A stretch of 64,000 bases of DNA. Origin: Moesziomyces globuligerus. Taxonomy: Eukaryota; Basidiomycota; Ustilaginomycetes; Ustilaginales; Ustilaginaceae. The notes beneath the pieces were generated by a model. It made no database searches and was not told the origin of the DNA. It worked only from the letters and a program-made list of their open reading frames with translations. This document shows, piece after piece, positions 9,715-20,653 of this stretch (within the stretch, counting starts at the first letter, position 1; the number at the start of each line of letters is the position of its first letter). The stretch spans positions 496,001 through 560,000 of the forward strand of contig JARVLF010000013.1 in assembly GCA_030849465.1 (NCBI GenBank), written 5' to 3'. Made by a program: the position numbers and the translations under genes.

Positions 9715-10724
9715 ATGAACCTCTCGAACCACATCGGAGCGACGAATCTCGTGCGCTGTATCGCTCGCCAGCGCTGTGCAGCTTCATCGCGGACAGGGGT
9801 TGTTCGTTACCAATCACGTGCCGCGCCGGGACGGGATGCCTCCCAGCCCGCGCCGCCGACGACCACCTCGCCTGCAGCACCGTCTCGTGGCAAACCTGCC
9901 GGAGGTGAGGATGAGCGATCGAGACTCGCGAGATTACAGGCCCAGAGGCTGGAGGAGCTGAATCGCGGTCGTTCCGGTGGAGCACGCGGCGGGTCGCGCT
10001 CAAATCGGCCAGAACAAAGGTGGTCGAATCGCACGCTCATCGCCCTCGCTACCTCCGTAGGCGCATGCACCTATCTCATGGGCACCTACCACGGCTACAA
10101 TGCAGGCAAAGCGCATGTCCTCGAGCAGGCGCAAGATATGGCCGAATCTGCACCTCCTGCGGCCATCCAAAATGCACCCGCGCAAGCAGCCGTAGGGGCA
10201 GCGAGGATCGGCTTTCCTGAACGCGCGTTGAGCTCTCTCTCGGACCTGGTGCTGCCATTGATGCCTTTGCGATCGTTGGCTTCGCCAATCCAGTGCGAAC
10301 CCGAGCATACGTCGGTGCAAGCTTCAGCAAAGGCGTCCGAATGCAGACTCGCCGAGCTCACGCAGTACCACTGCGAACTCCAACCGCCGCGCGTCGTCTG
10401 TCAACCCATCGATCGCATCTTCCGCATGTGCGTCTCCCACAAGCTCCATTGATCTGGCCGTCTCAGGGCGCGTCCGATGCTGATCTTTTGTGCTATCACT
10501 GAACACAGATGCAAGGGCCGTCCCGCCGTCGAGGTCTCCCACATCGTCGAGTTCGACCAGTCCGGCAAGCCTTTCCTTCCGGCCCATCTCGCGTACGTAC
10601 ATCTTCACGCTTGGCCGATCATTTGTGACCTCACAGACTCAATTCATCCTGCTGCATTCCTCCTCACAGTGAAGCCATGCCACCTTCTCAGCACTGGCAT
10701 GAACTCAGATCGTCAGATTTGTGA
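9715..10724 (+). CDS. SOM1: Som1-like mitochondrial inner-membrane protein, three exons
   Basis: Exons 9715-10427, 10509-10592 and 10670-10724 join in frame to 283 residues. Intron 1 has donor GTGCGT, a CACTGAAC branch and acceptor CACAG. Intron 2 has donor GTACGT and acceptor CTCACAG. The N-terminus is Arg/Ser-rich and free of acidic residues, as in mitochondrial presequences. A membrane helix lies near residues 106-128 (TLIALATSVGACTYLMG). The C-terminal block (CRLAELTQYHCELQPPRVVC, then QPIDRIFRICKGRPAVEVSH) matches my memory of Som1, a small subunit tied to the inner-membrane peptidase complex Imp1/Imp2. The last two Cys of the pattern are only completed by splicing. Yeast Som1 is about 74 residues, so this protein has a long extra N-terminal region. 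Family assignment is from motif recall and is moderately sure; the splice model is strong. Confidence 0.75.
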
Positions 10725-10968
10725 CGCTGCAACTTGCGTCCCCCTTCCGGCTTTCCTTCGTTTCGGCCACGCTCACACATCGCCACGCGCAGATGGGAAG
10801 CCAGATCACTAGCAATCGAGAAATCGTCTCGCAGTTAGAGGTGCAGTGGACAAGCATGCTTCGGGAACTTTTGGCCGGAGTCTCGCGGTGATCGAGTCAG
10901 TGAGTGGTGTGATGATGGCTAGAGCCAGTAAAGATTGCGTGTGCAGTCGCCTGACTTTGTGCCTTCTC

Positions 10969-12057
10969 TCAGGCAGACATATCGCCCCGGCGACTCAAAG
11001 TCGGCAATCGATGAGCATGCGAGACCTCCGATCCGATCGTGGCCCGGCGACGCGTGGCCCGCGCATCCATCGCAGAGACAGGTAACGTCGGGCCGGACAT
11101 GAGCTCGCTGACTGCGCGATAGTGGCGCACACGATGAATCTTCTCGCTTTTGTTGCAGAAGTCCTTTGATCCTCGGTCTTCTTTCGGCTCGTCCGAGTAA
11201 CCACCTGCCGCGTCGGTGGCGTCGAGTGCGACAAAAGCGCCAGGATTGGCACAGATGGGCAGCACCGGACGCACGAATCGCAGGTGCGTATCAAAGGGAT
11301 CTTTGGCATCGATGTCCGAGTCCGATGCAGGCGTCGAGGGGCCGGACTCTTCAAAGTTGTCGAAGACGACAGCCTCATGCTCTAGTCCAAAGGGGTTGGG
11401 TGGTAGCAGCGGCCTCTTCGTTGCGAAGCCGCGGCGAGCAAAGTCAGAGCGATCGTCGCAGCCACGTCCATTGTCGAGCCAGCAGGGTTGGCAGCGCGCA
11501 GGTCTGCCGTTGTCTCCCTGGAGGCCAGGCTGCTCATGGCGGTCTGCACGACCGGGACAGCGGTCATGATCAGCCAAACGAAAGCCCGTGTGCGGATAGC
11601 ATTGACCGCGACGCCCGAATTCGCCAGGCTGCGGGTGAAGTAATCTCTTGGTGCCGCGGCCACGGCCCCTAGCCTCTGCGAGAAGGGCCTCGATCCCACC
11701 TCGCTCGCATGGGCTGCTATCCAGCGAGTCTCTGAGCAGCTCGAGATCATCCTGCTTGTGTCGCAGACACAGAGGCGATGGTTGCCGTCTGCAAGCATGC
11801 ACGCTTCCGACATCTAGATCCGAGTAGCAGTTCGAGCGTCCTGGCTCGATCGATGGGCGAATGGGGATGGCAGGCTGCTGATCGTCGATGACCTGGATCT
11901 CGTCCGACGAATACGAGGCGGCCAACTTCGATGAGGCTTTCTTGGATATGGCAGGGTTGTGGTTGGCGTTTTGGCTGAGCGGAGCAGCGCTACGTTCCTG
12001 TTGGATTTGTCCAGCGTTCTTCGAGGACATTTCGAGATCGTCAAGCGTGGCAAACAT
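10969..12057 (-). CDS. Hypothetical protein, gene structure uncertain
   Basis: The longest reading is an uninterrupted 362-codon frame. Residues 1-80 (acidic/Ser-rich, with YSSDEIQVIDDQQPAIPIRP) and about 215-310 (AVVFDNFEESGPSTPASDSD, then DPFDTHLRFVRPVLPICA) look protein-like. The middle is Cys/His/Arg/Asp-rich and looks like a wrong frame. Another minus-strand frame over 11813-11382 reads instead as a hydrophobic, coding-like segment (RTRAFVWLIMTAVPVVQTAM). Two introns, about 11811-11676 and 11465-11416, would switch into and out of that frame with matching phase, though their donors are non-consensus. A TATATAA box on the minus strand at 12384-12390 could serve this gene. I recognise no family. 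Confidence that a gene is here is moderate; confidence in exact exons is low. Confidence 0.45.
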   Translation of the reverse strand: MFATLDDLEMSSKNAGQIQQERSAAPLSQNANHNPAISKKASSKLAASYSSDEIQVIDDQQPAIPIRPSIEPGRSNCYSDLDVGSVHACRRQPSPLCLRHKQDDLELLRDSLDSSPCERGGIEALLAEARGRGRGTKRLLHPQPGEFGRRGQCYPHTGFRLADHDRCPGRADRHEQPGLQGDNGRPARCQPCWLDNGRGCDDRSDFARRGFATKRPLLPPNPFGLEHEAVVFDNFEESGPSTPASDSDIDAKDPFDTHLRFVRPVLPICANPGAFVALDATDAAGGYSDEPKEDRGSKDFCNKSEKIHRVRHYRAVSELMSGPTLPVSAMDARATRRRATIGSEVSHAHRLPTLSRRGDMSA

Positions 12058-12383
12058 TGATCGACAGCGCGAAGTTTCGGGAGGACGGAGCTCTCGTATC
12101 GGCCGGGCGAAAGAACGGCGTCCGCGATCGAGGATTTGTAGACGAAGCCGGCTTGGTAGAGACTCTCGTGAGGATGGAAAGGTAGCGCTTGGGCTGTGCT
12201 CTCAGCGTTTGGTTAGCGTTTGGTTTGGAGTCCTCCGCAGCGCCTTGGAAAAGGCCGAGTGGAGGTTGGGACGGTGAAGTGCACCAAGTGGAGGAGGTGT
12301 TTTGAAAGGGAATTGCGTGGCGACGAATGTCGATGGGATCAGACCGTTGCAAAAAGGACAGAGAGAGGTCGACCCAGCCCAGG

Positions 12384-12390
12384 TTATATA
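12384..12390 (-). promoter_or_regulatory. TATA-like box upstream of the hypothetical gene at 10969-12057
   Basis: The minus strand reads TATATAA about 330 nt upstream of the ATG at 12057. This spacing would suit a leader of up to about 300 nt. Support is by sequence match and position only. Confidence 0.35.
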
Positions 12391-15300
12391 CGCTCCTGTC
12401 CGACGTGCGTCAGGATTGCCTTGGGGGATGTGCGGACGACGCTGCGATGGCTCACGCCTCGTCGCCGAATCTCGACGTGCTTCTGCCCTCGCCCAGGTGG
12501 GGCAGCGGTAAGGTGACGGAAGGATTTTTCCACCGCCCGTGCTGGAAAGGACCAAAAGACGGGCCGGGCAAGGGCGAAATAACGGCGAGTGGGACCAGCA
12601 AAGAGGGTTCAAAAAAAGTGGCGGCGGTAACACTGGAAGAAAAAGAGAGTTGAGAATGTGGCTTAAAGTTGCGTTGCTAGCGTACAGTCACAGTCACAGA
12701 GGCACGGCTGGAAACCGAATGGGCACCAACTCATCTTGCACTTGTGAGAGACCGGAAGTCGAGCCCCTTGCCAGGGCGTCTCGGCCGCACAGACTCGTTC
12801 GGTTCGCAGCCGAGTCTGTCAGGACGACCGCCCACCCTCGCTAGACCCGGAGTGTCTGGCTGGCTGGCTACAGTCGCAAGCTTTGTGTTGGCGATATCGA
12901 CTGGCAGGACCATACTGGGCAGCTCCGTGCGAAGTTTGCGCAGCCGCGCCGCAGCCTCGCTTTGCCGAGTTGCAACAAGGTGGCTCTTCGGCAGACTCCG
13001 CACTCGACAGCGTTCCGCTCCTTGATTTGATGGCGAGCGATAAGGCGTGACAGTATGATCTGGGTCTCATCACCGAGGCGCTCGAGCCTGTGGTCGAAAC
13101 CGACAAGTCGCGCACAGCTGATGAGGCCAGAGGTTGCGACTGCGCTGCTTGGCGGGAATGACGTGGGTTGGAGGCTGGGATTCCCAAGCCGAATGTCCCG
13201 CATGAATTCGGCGACACGGCGACTTTTTCTTCTGCTTCTTCTAGGCCACCTCCATCGTTGCATGCAACCGAAGATGGCACAGCAGGCCAAAGAAAATCGC
13301 AGGCGTCACCGTAGCGCGTAACAGGAAAGTGCGTTTGGGCTGAATCGATTCCCGTCAGGATCACCATCTCGTTCTCAATCACACATCACAGTCACCGTCA
13401 CAGCATAAGCAAACTCTCGTTGCTTTTGCCATGGTCAGGCGAGGCGATGCAACAACGCTTTCTCCAGGCAGCTTGGCGTTGGTCCAGGCGGCTAAGTGCA
13501 GCCGCGTGTCGTAGCCATCTGCCCGCTACGGACCGTTGCCGCAAAATTACATGCTGCGAAGGCTCGGTTCTGGTCTTCAGTGTGAGCGTTGCTCTATCTC
13601 TCCGCTTCTTGACTGAGCCGAGCAGGTTTGGACTTGTGCCTGGTCTGCTTTCCTCCGCTTATCTTTCTTGTGCCTATGGAGGCTGCAGCACGGATCTGTC
13701 CATGGCTGCGAACAAGGTCTCTGGCTGGGCAGGTGCCGCAGCGTAATGTGATTGGCAACGCCAAGCTTGGCTCGATGGTCGAGATGCTACGAAGCAACGC
13801 CAAAGCTTGGCCTTGCCAGGAGGCGGTGGCAACCCAAAACCCTCTTTCGAGCTCGAGTCCGCGACCCCGTTCCATGTCATCCCACGCTACCATGCAGCAG
13901 CGATGCGAGCCTCCTGACACTCGAACAGCGAAGACGAGCTCCAGCTCGAGCCCAGCCAAGCCTATGGGGTCGGTGCCTTTCATGCGCTGGCTCGGATATG
14001 CATCGCACGGGTAAGGCTCGGATCTTTGAGCGTGAGCACCCACGCTCGGTGCGGCCGATTCCACACGGCTGCATTTTCGTGCGGTGCACGCATGCACGTG
14101 TGAAGTTCTATTTGGATTTTGATTCTTCATCTGCCAGACATCACATCTCCAGCTTCTCCGCATCACGCTCAGGCTCGCAGTAGCAAGGATACTCCATGGC
14201 CAAGACGCTGTAGGTCTTCGGAGCTTTTCGCAACTTTCCAGGCTTCTCGACGTTAGCATCGCAGCTTTCTCAAGTCCGAAGGAGCTCTGGTCAAAGCCTT
14301 GAGAGCCGGTTGTCAGCCTTGCATCTTGATGGCTCCGAAACATGCAGGTGCTTCGAAGTTACTCTTCTTCGCAATCGCGAACCAGCCGGCCCGCTTTACG
14401 CCAAGCTCAGCGCGTTGGTCCAATGTTGCCTTGGTTGCACGCGATCCGGGCAAAGCAGGCACCACAAAGCATGAGCATTGCGACTCTGAGACTTCATCGC
14501 GGCGGATGGCGTGCGAGCGTTTCACCGACATCCACAGTCACGTGTACTGACAATCACACCATCCTGCAGAGCGGACGATTACCACCGGGCCGCACGGCCG
14601 CAGGACAAAGAGAACGGATGCCGCGCGGCTGCGGACCAAAATTGACCGCGGGGCCGTGCGGATGTGGAAGGAATCACCGAGCTGCGTATTGGACTTCATT
14701 CGAGTCTTGGTTCGGGATTCGCATCTTGGAGTGGGATCGACCCGCACCACACCGCAGCAAAGAGAGGGGCTGCATGGCTGCTGCAGCGGCTCGATCGCTG
14801 CATGGTTTCGAATCGGAAAAGCAGGAGGTAATGGCATCTTGGCTGCAACAACGTTGGGTGGCGCTCACCCAACCTCATCACAGCGTGTCGAGCTTGGGCC
14901 TTGGCAACGGCGTCACGCGTCGCCAGCCTTGCTAAACACACGCCCACCTCGGTTCTCGCTCCCTTCGTCCGCCGGCTGTCCAGACGGTCAGGGACACGCG
15001 AGCTTTTGCTTCAGGCTGAGCCATTGTCGGTGGGGCAGCACATGAAGCCGAAATCTTTCTTCGGAAGCGGGGCAAGCTCCCGCGGAGAATCGGCGTCGAG
15101 CGTCGTCGTCGTCAACTCTGAGTCCTTCCCTTTTTGCTTGCTGCATCTGCGAGTACCCCAGAAATTTCCTCCTCCATTTGACGGCTGGTTAGCGCCACAT
15201 CAGCGGCGCCTCTTCCGCACCACGGCGGTAGCGTGTGCTCGGCAGAGAGCGGAATGGAAGCTCGAGTGGCGAAATGAAGCAGAACTAAACGGGCAGGTAG

Positions 15301-16667
15301 CGCGAGAAAGCCATGCACATCGAGGCTGCGAAACAATACGGCTCTGCGGGCCAAGCCAAGCTTGGCGAGAGACTCGAGCAAACGAGGGTGCTCGGATCTG
15401 AGCATCGAGGTGAGTGATGTTGTCTCCGGCTGAGCCGGCAAAGGGAGCGGGAGCAGATGAAGGGCCAGGTTGACCGTCGGCTGTACCGCAGCCCTCGTCA
15501 GGGCGCTATCGGAGAAGTCCCGCACTTGATCCTTTCGCTAGGCGGAGACCGGCTGAACGTGCCCTGTCCGCTGCAGATTGGAGGGATGTCGAGAGCGCAC
15601 GACTCAGCTCTGGTCCTCTTCAAGCGGGGGCCTTCTCGGCATGACTGGATTGAAATCTGGGCGATGCCCGCCTCGACTGGCGTTGCTAGGCTCGGCTGTT
15701 TTGCGGGTTGTCTCCGATCTTCTTCAGCACCCGTGACGGGGGGAGTGCGTGGAACCAGCCTCTTCCGATGGGCTGAGTCGGATTGCCAGCCTTGGGACCC
15801 TCAAACCCTGAGGGAAAGCCGTTGATCACCCGTTTCCCGCGACACCCTCCTCGAGATAGCCGGCTCATCTGCAAGGGCATCACTGCACGCGTCCGCAGTC
15901 CTCCGTCTCGACTTCCGAAAAACGGTCGGCTCCGTGCGACTGGCGTGGCCGAGATACAGTACGCCCTGCTCGCAGATATTCACCTCGTCCGAGAGACAAA
16001 TGGGGTGACTCGGCGGTGGGTGTGCCATGAACGCCTTCTAATGCAGACCCACGATGGACGAGCCAAACTCAATCACAAAGCCGGCAAGCTGAGTCACAAG
16101 GCCCTCCCTTCGAGCGTGTTCGCTTTTCCTATCTGATCTCCTCCTTCTCCTGCCGTATCTTTGCGGCAGCACCCCAGATTCACTCGCCAACCTTACTGCT
16201 TCCCCTTATCAAACTGTGCACGCTGGTTCACGAGCCTCGAGCCAGCCTCATAACCGCCTGCACCAAGCTCAAGCTGTGGACCTGGCCCGCACTCTCCGGC
16301 TGCAACCTAGATGTGCTGGTCCAAGGCGAGTTGCATCGGGAGTCGCGTTTGCCGTCGGCGGGGCTCGCGTCCTGGGCAAGGCCATTGAGGCCAAGCGACG
16401 TCGATGCAGCCTTCCTTGGCTCAGTGCGTCTGTGGAGCTTACTCGGCACAGCAGCAGACGTGCCTGGAGCTGGCTAGTACAGACTTCGGCAAACGCACAC
16501 GGCGCTGCCCTTCCGCCGGCAACCTTCGCCTTCGATGCCACCTCGATTTCGAACCTGGCACACGCGCACACGCACAGGCACAATCGTCCGAGCCAGCCAA
16601 GTCCAAAACATTCCAGATTAGGTTGAAGGAGGGGTGCACGCAGGTGGACGAATCCTCAGGCACCGAG
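12391..16667. other. Long gap with no supportable gene
   Basis: Over 4.2 kb I see only short, mutually overlapping frames of poor amino-acid composition (for example 12819-13382 and 13594-14343 on minus). There is no domain, signal peptide, tRNA box pair or transposon hallmark. A spliced small gene or non-coding RNA cannot be excluded. The right end is the 3' flank of the PHD-finger gene. Confidence 0.4.
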
Positions 16668-19600
16668 CTACAGTGTCTCGATGTGCGTTGGCGCGAGCTC
16701 AACAACCTTGACGCGTGTAGGCGAGCGGCCCTGGTCGCCGTCCTCGGTGCCGTGTGCAGACTGCGTGGCGCCGTTCAGGCCGGTCTCGAGCGTGTAGAGC
16801 GCATTATCAGCGGCCGTTGGCACTTTTCTGGCAATGGCATCGCCTGCTTGGCTGTTTGGCTCGCCCTTCCCGTGCGGCTCGGCAGGACCCGTCGGAGACA
16901 TCTGCGTGCGGTGCGGTGGCGACGACGCATCGGCGCTGGCCGCATTCGCCGCGGCGCCAACCAGGGGTGGGGCGAACGCGCCACCCACTACAGCAGCGAG
17001 CGCCTTGGCAGGCATTGGCGGCGCGGCAGCCGACGACGGATGAAGCGACCTGGCTGAGGCGCCGAGACTCGTCGGAACGGCACCCCGGCTCGCCGACGGA
17101 CTCGCTGCTCGCGGCGGTCCGAGGCTGAATCCGTTGTTGGGTCCGTCGTCCTTGCGCGTCGAGGCGTCGTACGGCCGCGAGAGGGGGGACTTGGCCGGCG
17201 TGTGGCGCATGGGGAACGAGCCCGATGGCTGCGAAGGTCGGCGGTATCCGGGACTTCCAAGCGGCGCCCCGTACGAAGGAGAGCGAGGCGAGAGGACGCC
17301 ACCATTACCAACACCCGCGGCACCTGAGGCACCTGGGGTCGACACTCCGCCAGATGAAGGCGATCGTGGCGAGCTCAAGGTCGAGAACTGCGGAGGCTGC
17401 GTCGGCCTTCCCATGCCTAGCCCGGCACTGGCGCCAGGGTTGCTTGCAGCAGCACCGTTTGCCGACGCGTTGGAAGAGATTGCCGGCTTGGTCGGATCGC
17501 CACCAACGACAACCTCGTCCACCTTGGCAGAGGGCAGGAGCGGACGACCTGTCGTTGGAGTCGCATCGTTACGGGTGGGCAAGGCGTGGCTTGATGGCGG
17601 CGGCAGCTTTGCCACTGGGGCAACGGCGGGGAAGGAGCTGGACGACGCTGTGCCCGAAGACGTCAAAGTGCCAGTCTCTGCAGGTCCAGCGCCGGACGGC
17701 GGAGCTGGCAATGTCTGTGAGGGAACGATCGGCGGCTTGACCAGCTTGACGTCTGCGATGGCCATGGGCGCTGCTCCAGGCTGCGAGCCGGTCGCCGTGC
17801 TGGCGGCCTCCGTGGCTTTGCTACTGGAAACGAGCTTGATCTTCTGGCGCGGAGAGTCATTCCCAGCGCCGACTCCATCCGTCTTGCGCGTAGGACTGTC
17901 AGACCCGTTGCTGGAACGCGGAGCTCCGCGGTTGCTGCGAGGGCTGGACTTGGTGCGCTGCGCCAGGATACCGGGGTACGGAACCGGCGTATCCTGCGAA
18001 GGGGGACGACACTTGGAGCAGAAGAAGTCAACCGAGTCCCAATCGCGCCTCTGCTTGAGGCCGACGACGAGCTTATCGAAGCTGTCCCAGCACTTGATGT
18101 GCTGCCAGACGTTGCACTGTTCGCAGCAGACGATCTCGTCGTCCTCGTCGGGCGGGCTTATGGCCGCTTTGCCGCACACCTCGCAGTTGAGCTCCCACAC
18201 CTCTTCCTCCTCGTCCTGGCCGTTGACTGGATTTGTCGGGCCATCCTCGGGCATGGGCGTAGAGTCCTTGGAAGGCGGAGGTACGCCGCCGTTGGCGATG
18301 ATCTCTTCGCGTCTCCGCTTGCGTTCCTCGCGCTCGTGTTCGCGGCGTTCGCGCTCTTCCTCCTCGCGGATAACGCGCGTCTCGATCTCGATCTCTCTGG
18401 CGCGAAGACGCTCCTCGCGCTCGCGCAGGCGGTTCTCTCGAGCACGCTGCGCATCCTGCTCCTCCTGTTCCTTGAGAATCTGCTGTTCTTCTTCCTGGCG
18501 GATGCGTGTCATCTTCTCTTCCATCCTGACGCGCGCCTCGCGATCTCGCTCGCGCTCCTCGCGCTCGGACTCCTTCATGGCGATGCGGCTGGAGCGCTTG
18601 CGGTTGGCGAGCGCCTGCTCCATGGCGCGCTGCCGTTCGATTTCGTCCATGGCAGCGAGCACCTGATCGAGGATCTCATTGTTGATGAATTGGTGCAGGT
18701 TCTTCTCGTTGGGGTCCTTGGATTTGGCAAAGCGCTTAGCGAAATCGAGCCACTCCTGGCGCGTCGCCACGATGGTCTCAAACTCGATCCACTCCTCTTC
18801 CTCGTCGGCCTCCGTAGGTTTCGAATCGGCCTCTTCGTCGACCTCGGCCTCGGCCTCAGCCTCTGCGTCGACAGCCGCTTCCGCATCGGCATCTCCCATC
18901 TTGACGTCGAGATCGGTGGCGTTGCTCTCGTCATTGGTGGTTTCGGGCGGCTCGCTCAGATCGGAATCGGACAGGTCCGAGTCGTCATCGCCGCGAGCGC
19001 CGCGGCCGTTGGAGGGCTTGGTCTCTTCTTCAGCCTCGAGCGGGGCGAAGCGGGCGGACGTACGTGTGCCGCGCCTTGGCGGAGGCCTGGATGGCGTCGA
19101 GGTGGTGGAGCCGGCCAGGGAGGATCGGGTGCGTTTGGACGGAGTCGAGACGGGCGTGACATCTGAAGAGCGGCTGCGCTTCGTGCCCGACGAGTTCAAG
19201 GCGGGCGAAGACTTGGCAGCAGTCGTACCTGCGCGTCGGGCGGCGGCGGCTTCCATTCTAGCACGCTTTGAGCCCTTCTTGGGCGGAGCGCGTGGCTTCG
19301 CGGCAGCGGGCTTTGGCAAAGGCTGCGGGCGCTGGATCCAGATACGATTGTCGTCGAAGAGCCAGTAGGCGTTGTCGTGCGCATCCCAGCCTATGGGAGA
19401 TACGCGCCAGGTGGTGACATCTTCCTCGGACTTGACCAGCTTACGGAAGCGTTCCGGGTCGGTCAGCTGCCACTCGCACAGGTCGTGAAGTGTGCTGATC
19501 TTGTCCTCGAGCGAGAGCTGTGCCCATTCCGTCGGTTGCTCGACAGTACCGAATCGGGCTTGGGATTCGGTGTCGCGACGGTTGTACTGCGTCCTGAGGT

Positions 19601-19895
19601 GATCCTGCCAGTTGTCGAGGGTGATGGAGCGGTCAAGCGTCAGCGTGTAGAGAAGGCGCTTGACGAGGTCTGGGATGACGTTCGCCTCGTTGTTTTCAAA
19701 GTCGGTTTCCAGCGTCTCGGTCTCGAAGCCGCTCATGCCGAAAGCCTCATCGAAGACAAAGAGGAATTGGCAGACGGCGGCGAACTTCCACATCTTGCGG
19801 AGACGCTTTGTGATTGGATGAAGCTCGACCGCTGGCGGCGGAGCGGCGGGGGCCGATGGCCCCGCCACAGCACCTAGTGACCGTCTCGAAGGCAT
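16668..19895 (-). CDS. DDT/WHIM/PHD-finger chromatin protein (ISWI accessory subunit-like, Rsf1/Cecr2 type)
   Basis: This is a single exon of 1075 residues. A DDT-type domain lies near 33-105 (MWKFAAVCQFLFVFDEAF...LVKRLLYTLTLD). A WHIM-like stretch follows near 125-195 (LEDKISTLHDLCEWQL...SPIGWDAHDNAYWLFDDNRIWIQ). Next come a basic Ser/Pro-rich region, an acidic stretch and a long Glu/Arg coiled coil (about 410-545). A PHD finger sits near 569-635 (LNCEVCGK...EIVCCEQCNVWQHIKCW...FFCSKC) with a complete Cys4-His-Cys3 pattern. The remaining 440 residues are disordered Ser/Pro/Gly-rich. DDT plus WHIM plus PHD is the arrangement of Rsf1, Cecr2 and BAZ-type partners of ISWI remodellers, with PHD fingers reading histone H3 tails. 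The exact orthologue is not settled. The next gene upstream encodes a Sap30-like HDAC subunit on the same strand. Confidence 0.85.
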   Translation of the reverse strand: MPSRRSLGAVAGPSAPAAPPPAVELHPITKRLRKMWKFAAVCQFLFVFDEAFGMSGFETETLETDFENNEANVIPDLVKRLLYTLTLDRSITLDNWQDHLRTQYNRRDTESQARFGTVEQPTEWAQLSLEDKISTLHDLCEWQLTDPERFRKLVKSEEDVTTWRVSPIGWDAHDNAYWLFDDNRIWIQRPQPLPKPAAAKPRAPPKKGSKRARMEAAAARRAGTTAAKSSPALNSSGTKRSRSSDVTPVSTPSKRTRSSLAGSTTSTPSRPPPRRGTRTSARFAPLEAEEETKPSNGRGARGDDDSDLSDSDLSEPPETTNDESNATDLDVKMGDADAEAAVDAEAEAEAEVDEEADSKPTEADEEEEWIEFETIVATRQEWLDFAKRFAKSKDPNEKNLHQFINNEILDQVLAAMDEIERQRAMEQALANRKRSSRIAMKESEREERERDREARVRMEEKMTRIRQEEEQQILKEQEEQDAQRARENRLREREERLRAREIEIETRVIREEEERERREHEREERKRRREEIIANGGVPPPSKDSTPMPEDGPTNPVNGQDEEEEVWELNCEVCGKAAISPPDEDDEIVCCEQCNVWQHIKCWDSFDKLVVGLKQRRDWDSVDFFCSKCRPPSQDTPVPYPGILAQRTKSSPRSNRGAPRSSNGSDSPTRKTDGVGAGNDSPRQKIKLVSSSKATEAASTATGSQPGAAPMAIADVKLVKPPIVPSQTLPAPPSGAGPAETGTLTSSGTASSSSFPAVAPVAKLPPPSSHALPTRNDATPTTGRPLLPSAKVDEVVVGGDPTKPAISSNASANGAAASNPGASAGLGMGRPTQPPQFSTLSSPRSPSSGGVSTPGASGAAGVGNGGVLSPRSPSYGAPLGSPGYRRPSQPSGSFPMRHTPAKSPLSRPYDASTRKDDGPNNGFSLGPPRAASPSASRGAVPTSLGASARSLHPSSAAAPPMPAKALAAVVGGAFAPPLVGAAANAASADASSPPHRTQMSPTGPAEPHGKGEPNSQAGDAIARKVPTAADNALYTLETGLNGATQSAHGTEDGDQGRSPTRVKVVELAPTHIETL

Positions 19896-20653
19896 TCCGA
19901 ATGGCGAGGCTACCCAGGTACGAGCACGAGTGGGAAATCAACCTTTCGACAGCAGGCACTTAGCCGAAGGTACAATCGGTCGTGCAAACAGTGTCGAATA
20001 ACGGAGAGACGTTTGAAGTGTCGGATGCGTCGAGGTCGCAGCGATGAGTGCTAGCTGCGATCGCAGGCGGATGAAAGAGGTGTTCCCTTTGATCCCGACT
20101 AGAGTGCGGACATGGTCGAGGTTGCGGTGAAGGAGAAGAAGGAGGCGGGTCTGAACGCGGCGTGCAAAGTGGTTGTGGCTCTCGCTGCCTCGCGCGACTG
20201 GAAGGACGAGATTCCAAGCCGCCTCGCGCAAGGCTTGTCCCCGATTCAGAGATTTTGCGCATCCATGGGGCGATCTTCGAGTCGATGGACTCCAAATCAA
20301 AATCGGGCCACTTGTCCCTTGTAGAGTGTCGTACGCGCGCCGAAAACAAGCGCATCCGCACCCGCACAGTCTGTGAGTGCAGCAGCCGGAGCGGAATGCA
20401 CAATGCCCTCACATGAATCCCGAACGCTACCGGCAGACACGGCTTGAAACCTTTCAGATGCGGATGTCGACACTTTCGGACCGTCAGTGAAGGCAGGCTA
20501 GGCTCTGTAACGGGAAAGCAATAATATACAGTTGGTGCATTTGGCCAAGGAAAAGCCAGCGTCGACATCTAGAGCGACTGTGGGGCGCCTAGGTCGGGGC
20601 GTCGGGTATGTTACAGTGGCTGAGAGAGCGGACCTGGCTGAAGCCAAAGAGCC
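19896..20653. other. Intergenic stretch between PHD-protein promoter and SAP30-like 3' end
   Basis: This 758 bp stretch should hold the promoter of the PHD-finger gene and the 3' untranslated region of the SAP30-like gene, both on the minus strand. An ATATAC-like run occurs at 20524-20530. No coding signal was found. Confidence 0.35.

Noticed and set aside
13594..14343. 249-codon minus-strand frame
   Set aside because: Cys/Trp/Arg-rich composition unlike the neighbouring real proteins, with a competing frame on the plus strand.
17134..18666. 510-codon plus-strand frame with long Ser/Arg runs
   Set aside because: Antisense of the DDT/PHD protein gene; the Ser runs mirror the Glu/Arg coiled coil.
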